From Bacteroidota bacterium (GTDB taxonomy: Bacteria; Bacteroidota; Bacteroidia; Chitinophagales; Chitinophagaceae), in assembly GCA_023386235.1 (NCBI GenBank), contig JAEWKC010000020.1:1-64000 (forward strand): a DNA stretch of 64,000 nucleotides, written 5' to 3'. The position numbers were made by a program, and so were the translations under genes. This document shows, in pieces, positions 47,001 through 55,334 of the stretch. The notes under the pieces are model-generated. The model did no database searches, was not told where the DNA came from, and saw only the letters and a list, made by a program, of their open reading frames with translations. Numbering within the stretch: the first letter of the stretch is position 1; each line of letters starts with the position of its first letter.

Positions 47001-48056
47001 ATGCAGCACAAAAGAAATATTTTAAAAGTCATTTCACTTTTGTTTTCACTATTAATTTTTATTACGATGAGCGCCCAATCTTCAAAAACAGATGCTATAA
47101 CAAGCGCACAGCAAGCTCTTGTTGCAGTTTCCGCCACAACAGCCGTGGGTGATATACCGCAATTAAAGCCGCAATTACATACAGCACTGGATGCAGGAGT
47201 CACTATCAATGAAATAAAAGAAGCGCTCACGCAATTATATGCTTATGCAGGATTCCCGCGCAGCCTCAATGCCCTCAACGCTTTTAAAGAAATAGTAGAA
47301 GACAGAAAGGCAAAAGGAATAAAAGATGTAGAGGGGAAGAAAATAATTGTAGAAAACAACGCGAAAGACAAATACGAGCAGGGACGGAAAGTGCTGGAAC
47401 AATTAACTAAAACGCCGCAAGCGAAGCCTGCGCCGGGTTTTGGAGAGTTCGCACCGCGCATTGATGCTTTTCTAAAAGAGCATTTATTTGCTGATGTGTT
47501 TGCAAGCGATGTGCTGAGCCACCAGCAACGGGAATTGGTTACCATTTCTGCATTAGCAGCTATGACGGGAACGGAAGCACAATTAAAGTCGCACCTGGAG
47601 ATGGGAAAAAATACAGGGATTACAGGCGAACAACTAATCGCTGTTTCAGAAATCATTGAAAAAGTGGTCAACAGAACGCAGGCGAATAAAATGCGTGCGT
47701 TGTTATCCGTGGCTCAAAAGCCTTTGATAGCAAGCGATATGCTGGTACGCATCTCCGAAATAGAAGTAGTGCCTGAACACCTGCAAGAATATTTAGCTTT
47801 TGCAAAAGAAGTAGGCGCCACGTCCGTTCGCGAAGAACCCGGCGTGATCTGCATTTATCCCATGCAGCAAAAAAGAAATGAAAATGCTATCAGGATACTG
47901 GAAATATATTCCAGCCAGGAAGCCTATCAATCACATATCAAATCGGCCCATTTTCAAAAATATAAAACAGGCACACCGCACATGGTTAAATCGCTGGACC
48001 TGGTTGATATGAACGCTTTAGACCCAGAAGCAATGAATATAATTTTTAAAAAATGA
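47001..48056 (+). CDS. Exported carboxymuconolactone-decarboxylase-like protein fused to an ABM monooxygenase domain
   Basis: 351-aa protein: signal peptide (LLFSLLIFITMSAQ), two alpha-helical CMD repeats (about 30-110, EIKEALTQLYAYAGFPRSLN; and 140-240, QRELVTISALAAMTGTEAQL with KSHLEMG), then a C-terminal antibiotic-biosynthesis-monooxygenase domain (about 250-340, VRISEIEVVPEHLQEYLAFA, REEPGVICIYPMQ) like quinol monooxygenase YgiN. The classical AhpD CxxC is absent, so this is the decarboxylase/isomerase-like type. It is a paralogue of the protein at 55335, which lacks the ABM part. Confidence 0.87.
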   Translation: MQHKRNILKVISLLFSLLIFITMSAQSSKTDAITSAQQALVAVSATTAVGDIPQLKPQLHTALDAGVTINEIKEALTQLYAYAGFPRSLNALNAFKEIVEDRKAKGIKDVEGKKIIVENNAKDKYEQGRKVLEQLTKTPQAKPAPGFGEFAPRIDAFLKEHLFADVFASDVLSHQQRELVTISALAAMTGTEAQLKSHLEMGKNTGITGEQLIAVSEIIEKVVNRTQANKMRALLSVAQKPLIASDMLVRISEIEVVPEHLQEYLAFAKEVGATSVREEPGVICIYPMQQKRNENAIRILEIYSSQEAYQSHIKSAHFQKYKTGTPHMVKSLDLVDMNALDPEAMNIIFKK

Positions 48057-48063
48057 AATAATT

Positions 48064-49116
48064 ATGCAAACGAAAAACGTAAAAGCTATCGGCACTGAAG
48101 CTGCCGACGCTCCTTTGAAACCGATGGACATTCAGCGCAGGGAATTATTACCCAATGATGTTGAAATAGAAATTTTGTATTGCGGCATTTGCCACTCCGA
48201 CCTGCATTCCATCCACAACGATTGGGGCGGAAGCGCCTATCCCATGGTGCCGGGACATGAGATCGTGGGAAAAGTAATTGCAGTTGGCGACAAGGTTACA
48301 AAGTTCAAAATTGATGATGTAGCAGGGATCGGTTGTATTGTAGATAGCTGCCGCCATTGCCATCAGTGCGAAGAAGGTGAAGAACAATTTTGTGAAAATG
48401 GCTGGACGGTTGTGTTTAACGGCAAGGATAATATTTCCGGCGGTTCAACCTATGGCGGCTTTTCTGAAAAAATTGTTTGCGATGAAAACTATGTGGTACA
48501 CGTACCGGAAAAATTAGACCTGAAATCTGCCGCGCCCATCCTTTGCGCCGGTATCACGGTGTACTCGCCATTGAAACATTGGGGAGCCGGCCCGGGTAAA
48601 AAAGTCGGCATTATTGGTATGGGCGGATTGGGCCACATGGCCATCAAAATTGCCAAAGCTATGGGTGCACACGTCACTGTGTTCAGTACTTCGCCATCAA
48701 AAAGTGAAGATGCCAAAAGACTGGGCGCTGATGAAATAGTGATTTCAACCGATGCCGCTCAAATGAAAGCGCAGAAAGGTTATGATATGATTCTGGATAC
48801 GGTGTCAGCCAAACATAATGTGGATACTTACCTGCATTTATTAAAGGTTGATGGCTCGCTGGTAATGGTAGGCCTGCCGAATGAGCCGCTGGAAGTGGGT
48901 GCATTCAACCTGGTGCACGGAAGAAAAAGTTTTTCCGGTTCCAATATCGGTGGTATTCGTGAAACACAGGAGGTGCTTGACTTCTGCGCCAAACATGGCA
49001 TCACGGCAGATGTGGAATTGATCTCCACAAATGAGGTTAACGAGGCAATGGACAGGCTGCAAAAAAATGATGTGAAATATAGGTTTGTGGTAGATATGAA
49101 AACGCTGGGGGATTAA
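48064..49116 (+). CDS. Zinc-dependent NAD(P) alcohol dehydrogenase (cinnamyl-alcohol-dehydrogenase type)
   Basis: 350-aa medium-chain dehydrogenase that interconverts aldehydes and alcohols. Catalytic zinc ligands are in YCGICHSDLHSIHND and GHE; the structural-zinc cluster reads DSCRHCHQCEEGEEQFC; the Rossmann motif is GIIGMGGLGHMAIK. No signal peptide, so it is a cytoplasmic member among mostly exported proteins of operon A. It starts 7 bp after the upstream gene stop. Confidence 0.92.
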   Translation: MQTKNVKAIGTEAADAPLKPMDIQRRELLPNDVEIEILYCGICHSDLHSIHNDWGGSAYPMVPGHEIVGKVIAVGDKVTKFKIDDVAGIGCIVDSCRHCHQCEEGEEQFCENGWTVVFNGKDNISGGSTYGGFSEKIVCDENYVVHVPEKLDLKSAAPILCAGITVYSPLKHWGAGPGKKVGIIGMGGLGHMAIKIAKAMGAHVTVFSTSPSKSEDAKRLGADEIVISTDAAQMKAQKGYDMILDTVSAKHNVDTYLHLLKVDGSLVMVGLPNEPLEVGAFNLVHGRKSFSGSNIGGIRETQEVLDFCAKHGITADVELISTNEVNEAMDRLQKNDVKYRFVVDMKTLGD

Positions 49117-49150
49117 TTACTTTTATAAAGATGTCAAAATCTTATTAACA

Positions 49151-49669
49151 ATGAAATCAATAACAACTCTTTTATTTACTTTATTAGCCACCTTAACCTT
49201 CGCACAAAAAATGGAAAAGAATATCATCGAACAACGTCTGCAAACCATCGAAGATAAAATGGCTATTAAAAATGTGGTGGACGAATTTTCTAACCTTGCT
49301 GACACTAAAGAAATTGATAAGCAGGTATTGCTTTTTACTGAAGATGGTGTGGTGGTATCTGTTTCCAACGGCAAGCCTGCAGCGCCTTTAAAAGGCCGTC
49401 AACAATTGAAACAGGCTTTTTCGGGTTTCCTGAGTAACTTTCATACGGTGTACCACCAGAACGGCCAACAGACAATTGACCTACACGGCGACAAGGCAGA
49501 AGCCACCAGCTATTGTAATGTGATATTAGTGGGGAAACAGGATGGCAAAGAAATGAAAACTACGATGTACACCATTTACAAAGATGTTTTTGTGAAGCAA
49601 AATGGCAGGTGGTTGATTAAGCACCGCACATCCAACTTTGTTCATCGTGAAGTGGAAGAAGTGAAATGA
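49151..49669 (+). CDS. Exported NTF2-like (SnoaL-like) protein
   Basis: 172-aa protein with a Sec signal (MKSITTLLFTLLATLTFAQ) and an NTF2-like domain with the SnoaL_4 pattern (KNVVDEFSNLADTKEIDKQV, ... HTVYHQNGQQTIDLHGDKAE, NGRWLIKHRTSNFVHRE). Last gene of operon A; a terminator-like hairpin follows. Function unknown; possibly an aromatic-compound isomerase or binding protein. Confidence 0.85.
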   Translation: MKSITTLLFTLLATLTFAQKMEKNIIEQRLQTIEDKMAIKNVVDEFSNLADTKEIDKQVLLFTEDGVVVSVSNGKPAAPLKGRQQLKQAFSGFLSNFHTVYHQNGQQTIDLHGDKAEATSYCNVILVGKQDGKEMKTTMYTIYKDVFVKQNGRWLIKHRTSNFVHREVEEVK

Positions 49670-49689
49670 TCTGTATTCATTCAGTATTC

Positions 49690-49722
49690 ATCCGCAGGAG
49701 GTTAAAATCTCTTGCGGATTTT
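49690..49722 (+). terminator. Terminator of operon A
   Basis: 11-bp stem ATCCGCAGGAG (49690-49700) / CTCTTGCGGAT (49709-49719) with one G-T pair and an 8-nt loop, followed by TTTC. It separates operon A from the convergent oxidoreductase gene. Confidence 0.7.
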
Positions 49723-49759
49723 CATTTCATTATAATCACTTCTTTCGGGACAATAAGTG

Positions 49760-50761
49760 CTATTTAATTTTCACCAAAACCTTTCCTTTGGCATGTCCGC
49801 TTTCCAGGCAGTTCATCGCTTCATTGGTTTCATTAAACGGAAATACCCTGTCAATCATCGGTTTTATTTTTCCGGCTTCAACCAATTTAGCTATTTCTTC
49901 TAATTGCGTTCTGCTGGAATGCATCAATAAAAACGAATAATCAATCTGGTGCTTTTTGGCTTCCCTGCGCACTTTAGCGCTCATGAATCTGATGCCCAGT
50001 TTTAGAAGCCAGTTTAAGCCGTATTCTTCCGCAAATTTAGGCTCCGGAACCGCAGAAATGGAAATGATTTTTCCGCCCGGCTTCAGGATTTTCATGGATT
50101 TTAAAAGTGTTTTTTTATTCTGCGTGTTTAACACCAGATCGTAATCTTTCAGAATTTTTTTAAAATCCTGGGTTTTATAATCGATGAGAATATCCGCGCC
50201 CAATTCTTTCAGCATCGGAAAACTTTTTTCGCTGGCCGTCGTGGCAACTGTCGCGCCAAAATGTTTCGCCAACTGGATCGCAAAAGTTCCCACACCGCCG
50301 GAACCCGCCTGGATAAAGACTTTCTGACCTTTCTTCAACCCGGCTCTTTCAAAAACCTGCCATGAAGTTAATCCTACAAGCGGAACAGAAGCGGCTTCTT
50401 CCAGAGATAAATTCTTTGGTTTCAGTGCCAGTTCATTTTCTCCCACCGCGATGAATTCGGCAAGTGTCCCGATGCCGCTGTTCTTATCGGGGCGTAGATA
50501 AACCTCATCGCCCACTTTAAAATGCTTCACATTTTTACCAACTTTTGAAACCACTCCCGAACCATCATTTCCAAGGATCAGTGGAAATTTGAAGGGTAGG
50601 ATTATCTTCATATCCCCGTGTTTTATTTTAAAATCAATCGGATTCAAACTGGCATAGTGCAGTTCCACAAGAACCTTGTCATCGGAAATTTGCGGAGTGG
50701 ATAATTCGCCCAACTGAAGAGGAGAATCTTTGTCGTATTTTGTAATGTAGAATGCTTTCAT
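49760..50761 (-). CDS. NADP-dependent quinone-oxidoreductase-like enzyme
   Basis: 333-aa zinc-free medium-chain reductase (quinone oxidoreductase/enoyl reductase type). GroES-like N-domain (LHYASLNPIDFKIKHG), NADP-binding motif (VFIQAGSGGVGTFAIQLAKH, AxxGGVG type) and the C-terminal catalytic domain (IKPMIDRVFPFNETNEAM) are clear. The ATG at 50761 fits the family start (MKAFYITKY). It is cytoplasmic and divergent from operon B; its promoter faces away from site B, so it may be co-regulated. Confidence 0.9.
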   Translation of the reverse strand: MKAFYITKYDKDSPLQLGELSTPQISDDKVLVELHYASLNPIDFKIKHGDMKIILPFKFPLILGNDGSGVVSKVGKNVKHFKVGDEVYLRPDKNSGIGTLAEFIAVGENELALKPKNLSLEEAASVPLVGLTSWQVFERAGLKKGQKVFIQAGSGGVGTFAIQLAKHFGATVATTASEKSFPMLKELGADILIDYKTQDFKKILKDYDLVLNTQNKKTLLKSMKILKPGGKIISISAVPEPKFAEEYGLNWLLKLGIRFMSAKVRREAKKHQIDYSFLLMHSSRTQLEEIAKLVEAGKIKPMIDRVFPFNETNEAMNCLESGHAKGKVLVKIK

Positions 50762-50799
50762 TATTAATTTCAGGCTAAGTTTTTTAAACATTTGAAATA

Positions 50800-50807
50800 C
50801 AAATTTA
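50800..50807 (-). promoter_or_regulatory. -7 promoter element of the quinone-reductase-like gene
   Basis: The minus strand reads TAAATTTG (TAnnTTTG), 39 bp before the start codon. It is the same octamer as at the second AraC gene. Confidence 0.45.
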
Positions 50808-50845
50808 CCCAATCTACGTATTAATTAACGCTACGAACGTATAAT

Positions 50846-50881
50846 CAGTAATATTGGTTAGAGAAAGAGTAATTTGTATAA
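50846..50881 (+). promoter_or_regulatory. Conserved AraC-type site B
   Basis: 36-bp element with AGTAATATTGGT and, 21 bp on, AGTAATTTGTAT. It matches site A at 30 of 36 positions. It begins exactly 58 bp before the -7 element at 50904. Confidence 0.8.
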
Positions 50882-50903
50882 GCATTGAAAACAATATTTT
50901 GAT

Positions 50904-50911
50904 GACCTTTG
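50904..50911 (+). promoter_or_regulatory. -7 element of operon B (GACCTTTG)
   Basis: GACCTTTG, one mismatch to TAnnTTTG, 19 bp before the start at 50931, in register with site B. Confidence 0.6.
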
Positions 50912-50930
50912 TAATGTAAAAAGAATAATT

Positions 50931-51428
50931 ATGCTACAAGTAAAATTCAGTAATGAGTTGGCAATACTTAAGACCTTACTTCTCGGTCTGTTTTTATTTA
51001 TCATTGGATCGTCATCATCCTTAGCACAACAGGCCAAAGAAAATCCTTCTGCTACAGAACAGGAAATCATTTCTTTATCCAAACAAAAATGGATCTGGAT
51101 GGCGGAGAAAAATGCAGACTCTTTAAAAGCACTCTTCGATGATAAATCTGTCTTCGTGCACATGGGCGGAAGCTGGGGCAAGCAACGCGAACTCGACGTT
51201 ATCAAAAGCGGCGGCATCTGGTACAAGAAGGCCGATATCCATTCTGTAGAAGTGAATATTATAGGCAATACAGCTATTCTTTTAAACAATATTACGTTGC
51301 TGGCCGTCGTGGGTGGCAATGAAGTAACCAATCCGTTTATCGTTACGGAAGTGTACATTAAAGAAAATACAAAATGGAAGCTGGGCGCTTTGTCATTTAC
51401 CAAAACGATGACGAGAGAAGCACGTTGA
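50931..51428 (+). CDS. Exported DUF4440/NTF2-like protein
   Basis: 165-aa protein with a signal peptide (LLLGLFLFIIGSSSSLAQQ) and a DUF4440-type NTF2-like domain (ISLSKQKWIWMAEKNADSLK, FVHMGGSWGKQRELDVIKSG, VTEVYIKENTKWKLGALSFT). Third NTF2-like protein of the cluster and first gene of operon B under site B. Function unknown. Confidence 0.86.
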   Translation: MLQVKFSNELAILKTLLLGLFLFIIGSSSSLAQQAKENPSATEQEIISLSKQKWIWMAEKNADSLKALFDDKSVFVHMGGSWGKQRELDVIKSGGIWYKKADIHSVEVNIIGNTAILLNNITLLAVVGGNEVTNPFIVTEVYIKENTKWKLGALSFTKTMTREAR

Positions 51429-51471
51429 TGTATAAAAAAAATTAAGATTTTAATCGAATAAAATAAATTTC

Positions 51472-52557
51472 ATGCAGCATTTAAAAAGCACAACAAGCTT
51501 TTCTATCTTAACCGTTGTATTAGCCGTTTTGTTGACCGCCTGCGCATCAACAAAACAAAATAGCCATGCGTTAATGATCCGGGAGCAAGGCAGTTTTGCT
51601 GCAGGTGGAACGGTGATCAGTTCTCCGGGAACATTTGATCCATATAAACCAACCGAAGCGGGACAAACGTTGCATGGCGATCATGCTTATGTATTTTATC
51701 AAATTCCGGTTAACGCACGCAAATACCCGCTGGTAATGTGGCATGGCATTGGCCAGTTTTCCAAAACCTGGGAAACAACGCCCGATGGTCGTGAAGGATT
51801 TCAGAATATTTTTCTCAGGCGCGGCTTTGGCGTTTACCTGCTCGATCAGCCAAGAAGAGGCAATGCTGCAAGAAGCACTGTGGCGGGAACGATAGAACCG
51901 ACTCCCGATGAAAAACATTGGTTCAATGTTTTTCGTGTTGGCTTCTGGCCGGAGTATTTTGAGGGCGTTCAGTTTGCAAAAGATTCAGCTACCCTCAATC
52001 AATATTTCAGGCAGATGGTGCCAAATGTAGGCCCTATCGACATTGATGTGAACGTTGCCGCGACATCTGCATTGTTTCATAAAATTGGCCCGGGTATTCT
52101 TGTCACACATTCACATTCAGGCGGCATGGGATGGTTAACGGCTATTAAAAATAAAAATGTAAAAGCGATCGTGTCTTACGAACCCGGCAGTGGCTTCGTA
52201 TTTCCGGAGGGTGAAGTTCCGGCTGCAATAGAAAGTTCAGCGGGCGCTTTAACTGCAAGCACCATTTCAAAGAACGATTTTTTACAGCTTACAAAAATCC
52301 CGATCATTATTTATTACGGTGATAATATTCCTGAAACACTTTCGCAAAATTCCGCAGCAGACGGCTGGCGCGCAAGGCTGCAAATGGCAAGGCTTTGGCG
52401 CGATGTTGTTAACAAATATGGCGGTGATGTAACAGTAGTACATCTGCCTGAAATTGGTGTGAAAGGCAATACCCACTTTCCATTTTCTGATCTGAACAAT
52501 ATTCGAATCGCTGACCTGATGTCGAACTGGTTAAAAGAGAAGAAGCTGGATCAGTAA
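51472..52557 (+). CDS. Alpha/beta-hydrolase lipoprotein
   Basis: 361-aa protein with a lipoprotein signal (FSILTVVLAVLLTACAS, Cys24) and an alpha/beta hydrolase fold: VMWHGIGQFSKTWETTPDGR (oxyanion region), a nucleophile elbow in GILVTHSHSGGMGWLTA and a late acid/His region (IIIYYGDNIPETL, GVKGNTHFPF). It is unlike the dienelactone-type hydrolases at 41032 and 52654. Its stop codon TAA lies inside site C (the GTAATATTGG half-site), so operon C's regulator site begins within this gene. Confidence 0.87.
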   Translation: MQHLKSTTSFSILTVVLAVLLTACASTKQNSHALMIREQGSFAAGGTVISSPGTFDPYKPTEAGQTLHGDHAYVFYQIPVNARKYPLVMWHGIGQFSKTWETTPDGREGFQNIFLRRGFGVYLLDQPRRGNAARSTVAGTIEPTPDEKHWFNVFRVGFWPEYFEGVQFAKDSATLNQYFRQMVPNVGPIDIDVNVAATSALFHKIGPGILVTHSHSGGMGWLTAIKNKNVKAIVSYEPGSGFVFPEGEVPAAIESSAGALTASTISKNDFLQLTKIPIIIYYGDNIPETLSQNSAADGWRARLQMARLWRDVVNKYGGDVTVVHLPEIGVKGNTHFPFSDLNNIRIADLMSNWLKEKKLDQ

Positions 52558-52587
52558 TATTGGTAACTTAAACCGTAATGTATCTAC
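52552..52587 (+). promoter_or_regulatory. Conserved AraC-type site C
   Basis: CAGTAATATTGGT is identical over 13 bp with site B; the second half-site is CGTAATGTAT, again 21 bp downstream. The second half is less conserved. It overlaps the stop codon of the upstream hydrolase gene and begins exactly 58 bp before the -7 element at 52610. Confidence 0.78.
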
Positions 52588-52609
52588 AATGCCTGCTAAC
52601 GTTGTTAGG

Positions 52610-52617
52610 TAACTTTG
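52610..52617 (+). promoter_or_regulatory. -7 element of operon C (TAACTTTG)
   Basis: TAACTTTG is a full match to TAnnTTTG, 36 bp before the hydrolase start at 52654, in register with site C. Confidence 0.65.
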
Positions 52618-52653
52618 CTATATTAAAATGAAAACAAATAAGGAGGATTAATT

Positions 52654-53702
52654 ATGAAGCCTATTTTAATAACAGTAAGTATAATCTTTATGTCAATAAA
52701 TTCAATGGTTTCAGCGCAAACCAGGCCAGGCAATCCATTCGGATTGGTGTACGGAGATGCCATTACAAAAAATGTTGTAGGTAAAGTGAACATTCATCCT
52801 GTAAGCTATAAACTCAACGGCTGGAGATTGCTGCCAATGTTTATACCCCTGCAAATTTTGATGCAAACAAAAAATATCCTGCCGTTGTCGTTGCGCATCC
52901 CAATGGTGGCGTGAAAGAACAAACTGCAGGCTTGTATGCACAACGTTTAGCTGAATTAGGCTATGTAACCATCGCAGCAGACGCGGCTTACCAGGGTGCA
53001 AGCGGCGGCGAGCCACGTCATACGGATAAGCCACAATTTCGCACCGAGGATATTCGCGGTATGGCAGATTTCATCAGCAATTACAATGGTGTGGATGCCG
53101 GCCGATTGGGTGCTTTGGGCATTTGTGGCGGCGGCGGATATACATTAAAAGCAGCACAGTCAGACAAGCGCCTGAAAGCAGTAGCCACTTTAAGCATGTT
53201 CAATTCCGGAGAGGTAAGGCGTAACGGGTTTCAGAACAGTCAACTGAGCACTATTAATGAACGCCTGAAGAAAGCTGCTGACGCACGTGCACAAGAAATG
53301 GCAGGCGGTAAAATTTTGCTTTCGGGAGTGGCAACAATAACAGATGATGAAATTGCTAACACGTCAACAGACCTTTATCGCGAAGGATATGAGTATTATT
53401 ACAGAACGCATGCACATCCTAATTCAACCTTCCTGTATACCACAAGCAGCCTGTTAGATTTAATGAGCTGGGATGCAAAAGATCAGATTGAATTGATTGA
53501 TCAGCCTTTGTTAATGATGGCTGGTAGTAAAGCTGATACAAAGTATATGACAGATGAGGCATTTAAGCTGGCAACCGGTTCTAAAGACAAAGAGCTTTTC
53601 GTTATCGCCGGCGCCACTCATATTCAAACTTATTATGTACCGCAATATGTGGATGTTGCAGTGAGTAAGCTGAACACTTTTTTTAATAAGAATCTGAAAT
53701 AA
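52654..53702 (+). pseudogene. Exported alpha/beta hydrolase (dienelactone-hydrolase-like), broken by a frameshift
   Basis: The signal peptide (MKPILITVSIIFMSINSMVS, then AQ) and the first about 55 residues are in one frame; the rest is in another. The frames join around 52820: one frame reads KLNG just before it, and the other continues LEIAANVYTPANFDANKKYP directly after it, so one base is missing. Without the defect the protein would be about 349 aa, with nucleophile elbow ALGICGGGGYTLKAA and late His in VIAGATHIQTYYV, close to the hydrolase at 41032. Everything downstream is intact, so the change is recent or a sequencing error. First gene of operon C. Confidence 0.85.
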
Positions 53703-53718
53703 ATTTAAAGTCTGCTTT

Positions 53719-55323
53719 ATGAAATCAGTTCTCTCCGGTATAATATTATTGATGAGCTTGTATATACAGGCGCAGGATAAAAGCAAACAGGTATCTGATA
53801 CGCTACCCGTTATCAATACTAAAGCAGGTGCCATGCGCGGTGTTTCCGATGGGCAAGTTAGCAGCTTTAAGGGCATTCCCTATGCTGCTGCTCCCACCGG
53901 CCAATACCGATGGAGGGCCACACAGCCGGCAAAGCGGTGGAATGGAATTTTGGACGCCACTACATTCGGTGCAAATTGTGCACAGGCCGTCTGGGGAAGA
54001 AACGGGGAGATCGCAGCAGGATCATCCGAAGACTGTCTTTTCCTAAATATCTGGGCTCCGTCATCAGCAAGAGTTAGTGCAAAATTTCCCGTTATGGTTT
54101 GGATACATGGTGGTGGGTTTGTGGGCGGAAGCGGATCCGGCCCTGCTACCTCAGGTGAGGCCTTCGCAAGAAAAGGCGTAATCCTTATTACATTTAATTA
54201 CAGGTTGGGAAGGCTGGGGCATTTTGCATTTCCCGCATTGAGCAAGGAGCATCCCGAAGAGCCAAAAGGCAGCTATGCCTATATGGATCAGATCGCCGCG
54301 CTGAAATGGGTGCAGGAAAATGTTACAGCGTTTGGTGGTGACCCCAATAACGTGACCATCTTCGGCGAATCTGCAGGGGGCGTATCTGTTCATTCCCTGC
54401 TAACCATCCCCTCTGCACAGGGATTGTTTCACAAAGCCATCATTGAAAGTGGCGGAGGCCGTGATGGCGTGCTTACCGGGAGGCCTATTGACAAAGAAAA
54501 TGCTGATCGGTTTTACCCCATGTCCGCAGAAACTGTAGGTAAAAACTTCGCCGGGAAACATGGTATTAAAGGAACTGATGCTGCGGCCTTAGCCAAACTA
54601 CGATCACTTACAGTAGCCGATATTGTAGATGGTGGCCGGGAAAGAGACAGTATTTTCGGGCCGATTTATTCAGGCCCTATACTCGATGGTAAATTAGTTG
54701 TGGAAACTGCTGAAAGTGCTTACAAAGCCGGGCGGGTACCAAATATTCCAATTATCATAGGCTCTAACAGTGCCGAAGTAGGCGGAGGTTTTATTAATGC
54801 CAAAAATAAAGAGGAATTAATAGCAACATTCGGCCCATTTAAAAAAGAAGCCTTAGCGGCTTACGATCCTGATGGTACCACCAATTTTGGGAAAATGCTC
54901 ACCTATGTCACTACCGATAAGGTTTGGGCAGAACCTGCACGCTTTACTGCTGCTTCATTTGCCGCCAGGAATGTACCGGCCTATGTTTATCTCTTTTCTT
55001 ACGTACCTGTGTCTATGCGGGAGCGGCTTACAAATGGCGCACCACATGGTTCAGAGATAGCGTACGTGTTTAATAACCTCAATGCGCGGTGGGGCGGGAG
55101 TGCTGCCACACAGGAGGACAAGCAAGTCGGCAACCTCATGAATGCTTATTGGGTAAACTTTGCTAAAACCGGCAATCCTAATGGTAAAGACCTTCCTGTG
55201 TGGCCGGTTTACAATCCGGTGAATAATCAAATATTGGAATTTCGCCTTGATGGAACCCCGGTAGGGGCACGTGACCCAAAGAAGGCAAGGCTGGACGTAA
55301 TTGAAAAATCTCTAACCAAATAA
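53719..55323 (+). CDS. Exported type-B carboxylesterase
   Basis: 534-aa serine carboxylesterase. Signal peptide (MKSVLSGIILLMSLYIQAQ), oxyanion hole HGGGF (130-134), the nucleophile elbow GESAGG (Ser218), and the acid and His in SNSAEVGGGF and GAPHGSEIAYVF. Length is standard. It hydrolyses carboxylic esters of unknown identity in the periplasm or outside. It starts 16 bp after the hydrolase gene. Confidence 0.93.
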   Translation: MKSVLSGIILLMSLYIQAQDKSKQVSDTLPVINTKAGAMRGVSDGQVSSFKGIPYAAAPTGQYRWRATQPAKRWNGILDATTFGANCAQAVWGRNGEIAAGSSEDCLFLNIWAPSSARVSAKFPVMVWIHGGGFVGGSGSGPATSGEAFARKGVILITFNYRLGRLGHFAFPALSKEHPEEPKGSYAYMDQIAALKWVQENVTAFGGDPNNVTIFGESAGGVSVHSLLTIPSAQGLFHKAIIESGGGRDGVLTGRPIDKENADRFYPMSAETVGKNFAGKHGIKGTDAAALAKLRSLTVADIVDGGRERDSIFGPIYSGPILDGKLVVETAESAYKAGRVPNIPIIIGSNSAEVGGGFINAKNKEELIATFGPFKKEALAAYDPDGTTNFGKMLTYVTTDKVWAEPARFTAASFAARNVPAYVYLFSYVPVSMRERLTNGAPHGSEIAYVFNNLNARWGGSAATQEDKQVGNLMNAYWVNFAKTGNPNGKDLPVWPVYNPVNNQILEFRLDGTPVGARDPKKARLDVIEKSLTK

Positions 55324-55334
55324 AAAGCACAATA

